From Perkinsus olseni (Eukaryota > Perkinsozoa > Perkinsida > Perkinsidae): a stretch of 18,288 bases of DNA. Under the pieces are notes generated by a model, which was not told where the DNA came from, ran no database searches, and saw only the letters and a program-made list of their open reading frames with translations. Both the position numbers and the translations under genes were made by a program. Of this stretch, positions 17,974 to 18,288 are shown piece by piece. Position 1 is the first letter of the stretch, and each line of letters starts with the position of its first letter. Location of the stretch: contig JABANP010000770.1 in the NCBI GenBank assembly GCA_013115135.1, positions 1 through 18,288 of the forward strand. Reading direction: 5' to 3'.

Positions 17974-18288
17974 TGTGTTATCACTGAGACCCGACAATAG
18001 CGATAATGATAAAGGCCTGATCTTCATGAATACAGCAGGAACAAATACTGCTAGCGCTAGGGACATGTGGTTTGTGTGCCTACACAATCACAACCGGCCA
18101 CAACGCCCAGTCGATCTGACAGCAGAACTCGGAAAAAGAAGGTTTTCGGAATGGAAAAACCGACGGACACCGATCGAGCACCTCCGCATGTCGTCGGGCA
18201 TCGCCTCCCTCTCTCGCTCTCATGCAAGGCGACAGACCAACAGCTGAGAGCAAGTTGGCTGTTTGTAAGGTCGGGATACTCAGCGCAG
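17974..18288. other. Right end, no recognised gene
   Basis: A 106-codon frame (17927-18247) has no domain or signal and begins within the promoter region of the minus-strand secreted gene, so it is not called. Confidence 0.45.

Noticed and set aside
1..18288. CRISPR array, rRNA, complete tRNA genes, transposase
   Set aside because: No regularly spaced repeats, rRNA cores, full tRNA cloverleaf or transposase catalytic motifs were seen on either strand.

Overview
The window looks like eukaryotic nuclear DNA from a compact, intron-rich protist. Two conserved genes can be rebuilt only by splicing many short GT-AG introns, most of them 44-59 nt. The coding content (kinesin motor, seven-bladed WD40 protein, CCCH zinc-finger protein, small signal-peptide proteins), GC near 50% and no bacterial gene layout fit an alveolate such as a Perkinsus-like organism. 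That placement is inference; the sequence alone does not prove it.

Layout. 1-2650: no gene recognised; holds a (GAGTC)5 microsatellite, small palindromes and an AT-rich tract bracketed by 33-bp direct repeats. 2700-6903, minus strand: a kinesin motor gene in about 13 exons, with P-loop, SSRSH switch I and DLAGSE switch II all visible, ending abruptly after switch II. 7478-9992: a tandem duplication of about 1 kb, each copy starting with the same upstream motif and a gene for a small signal-peptide protein; the first copy is cut by TAG codons. 10087-10649: a third secreted-protein gene, framed by a perfect 17-bp inverted repeat. 10650-11806: no gene recognised. 11807-12643, minus: an intronless CCCH zinc-finger protein. 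13149-16266, plus: a complete 13-exon, 447-residue WD40 protein, divergent from the CCCH gene. 16314-17360: a perfect 37-bp palindrome and a distant matching arm, possibly a MITE-like element. 17601-17906, minus: a fourth secreted protein with a repetitive acidic/proline segment. 17974-18288: nothing recognised.

The conserved genes are housekeeping in type (microtubule motor, scaffold, RNA binding) and show no joint pathway. The unusual part is the secreted-protein set. Four genes with little similarity beyond the signal peptide share a GCATGCG/ATTG-type element just upstream of the ATG, one is bracketed by inverted repeats, and two form a tandem array. This suggests a dispersed, co-regulated effector-like family whose promoter module moves with the genes. 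A second theme is that several introns carry tRNA-like or B-box-like sequence, which may bear on how introns arise in this genome.
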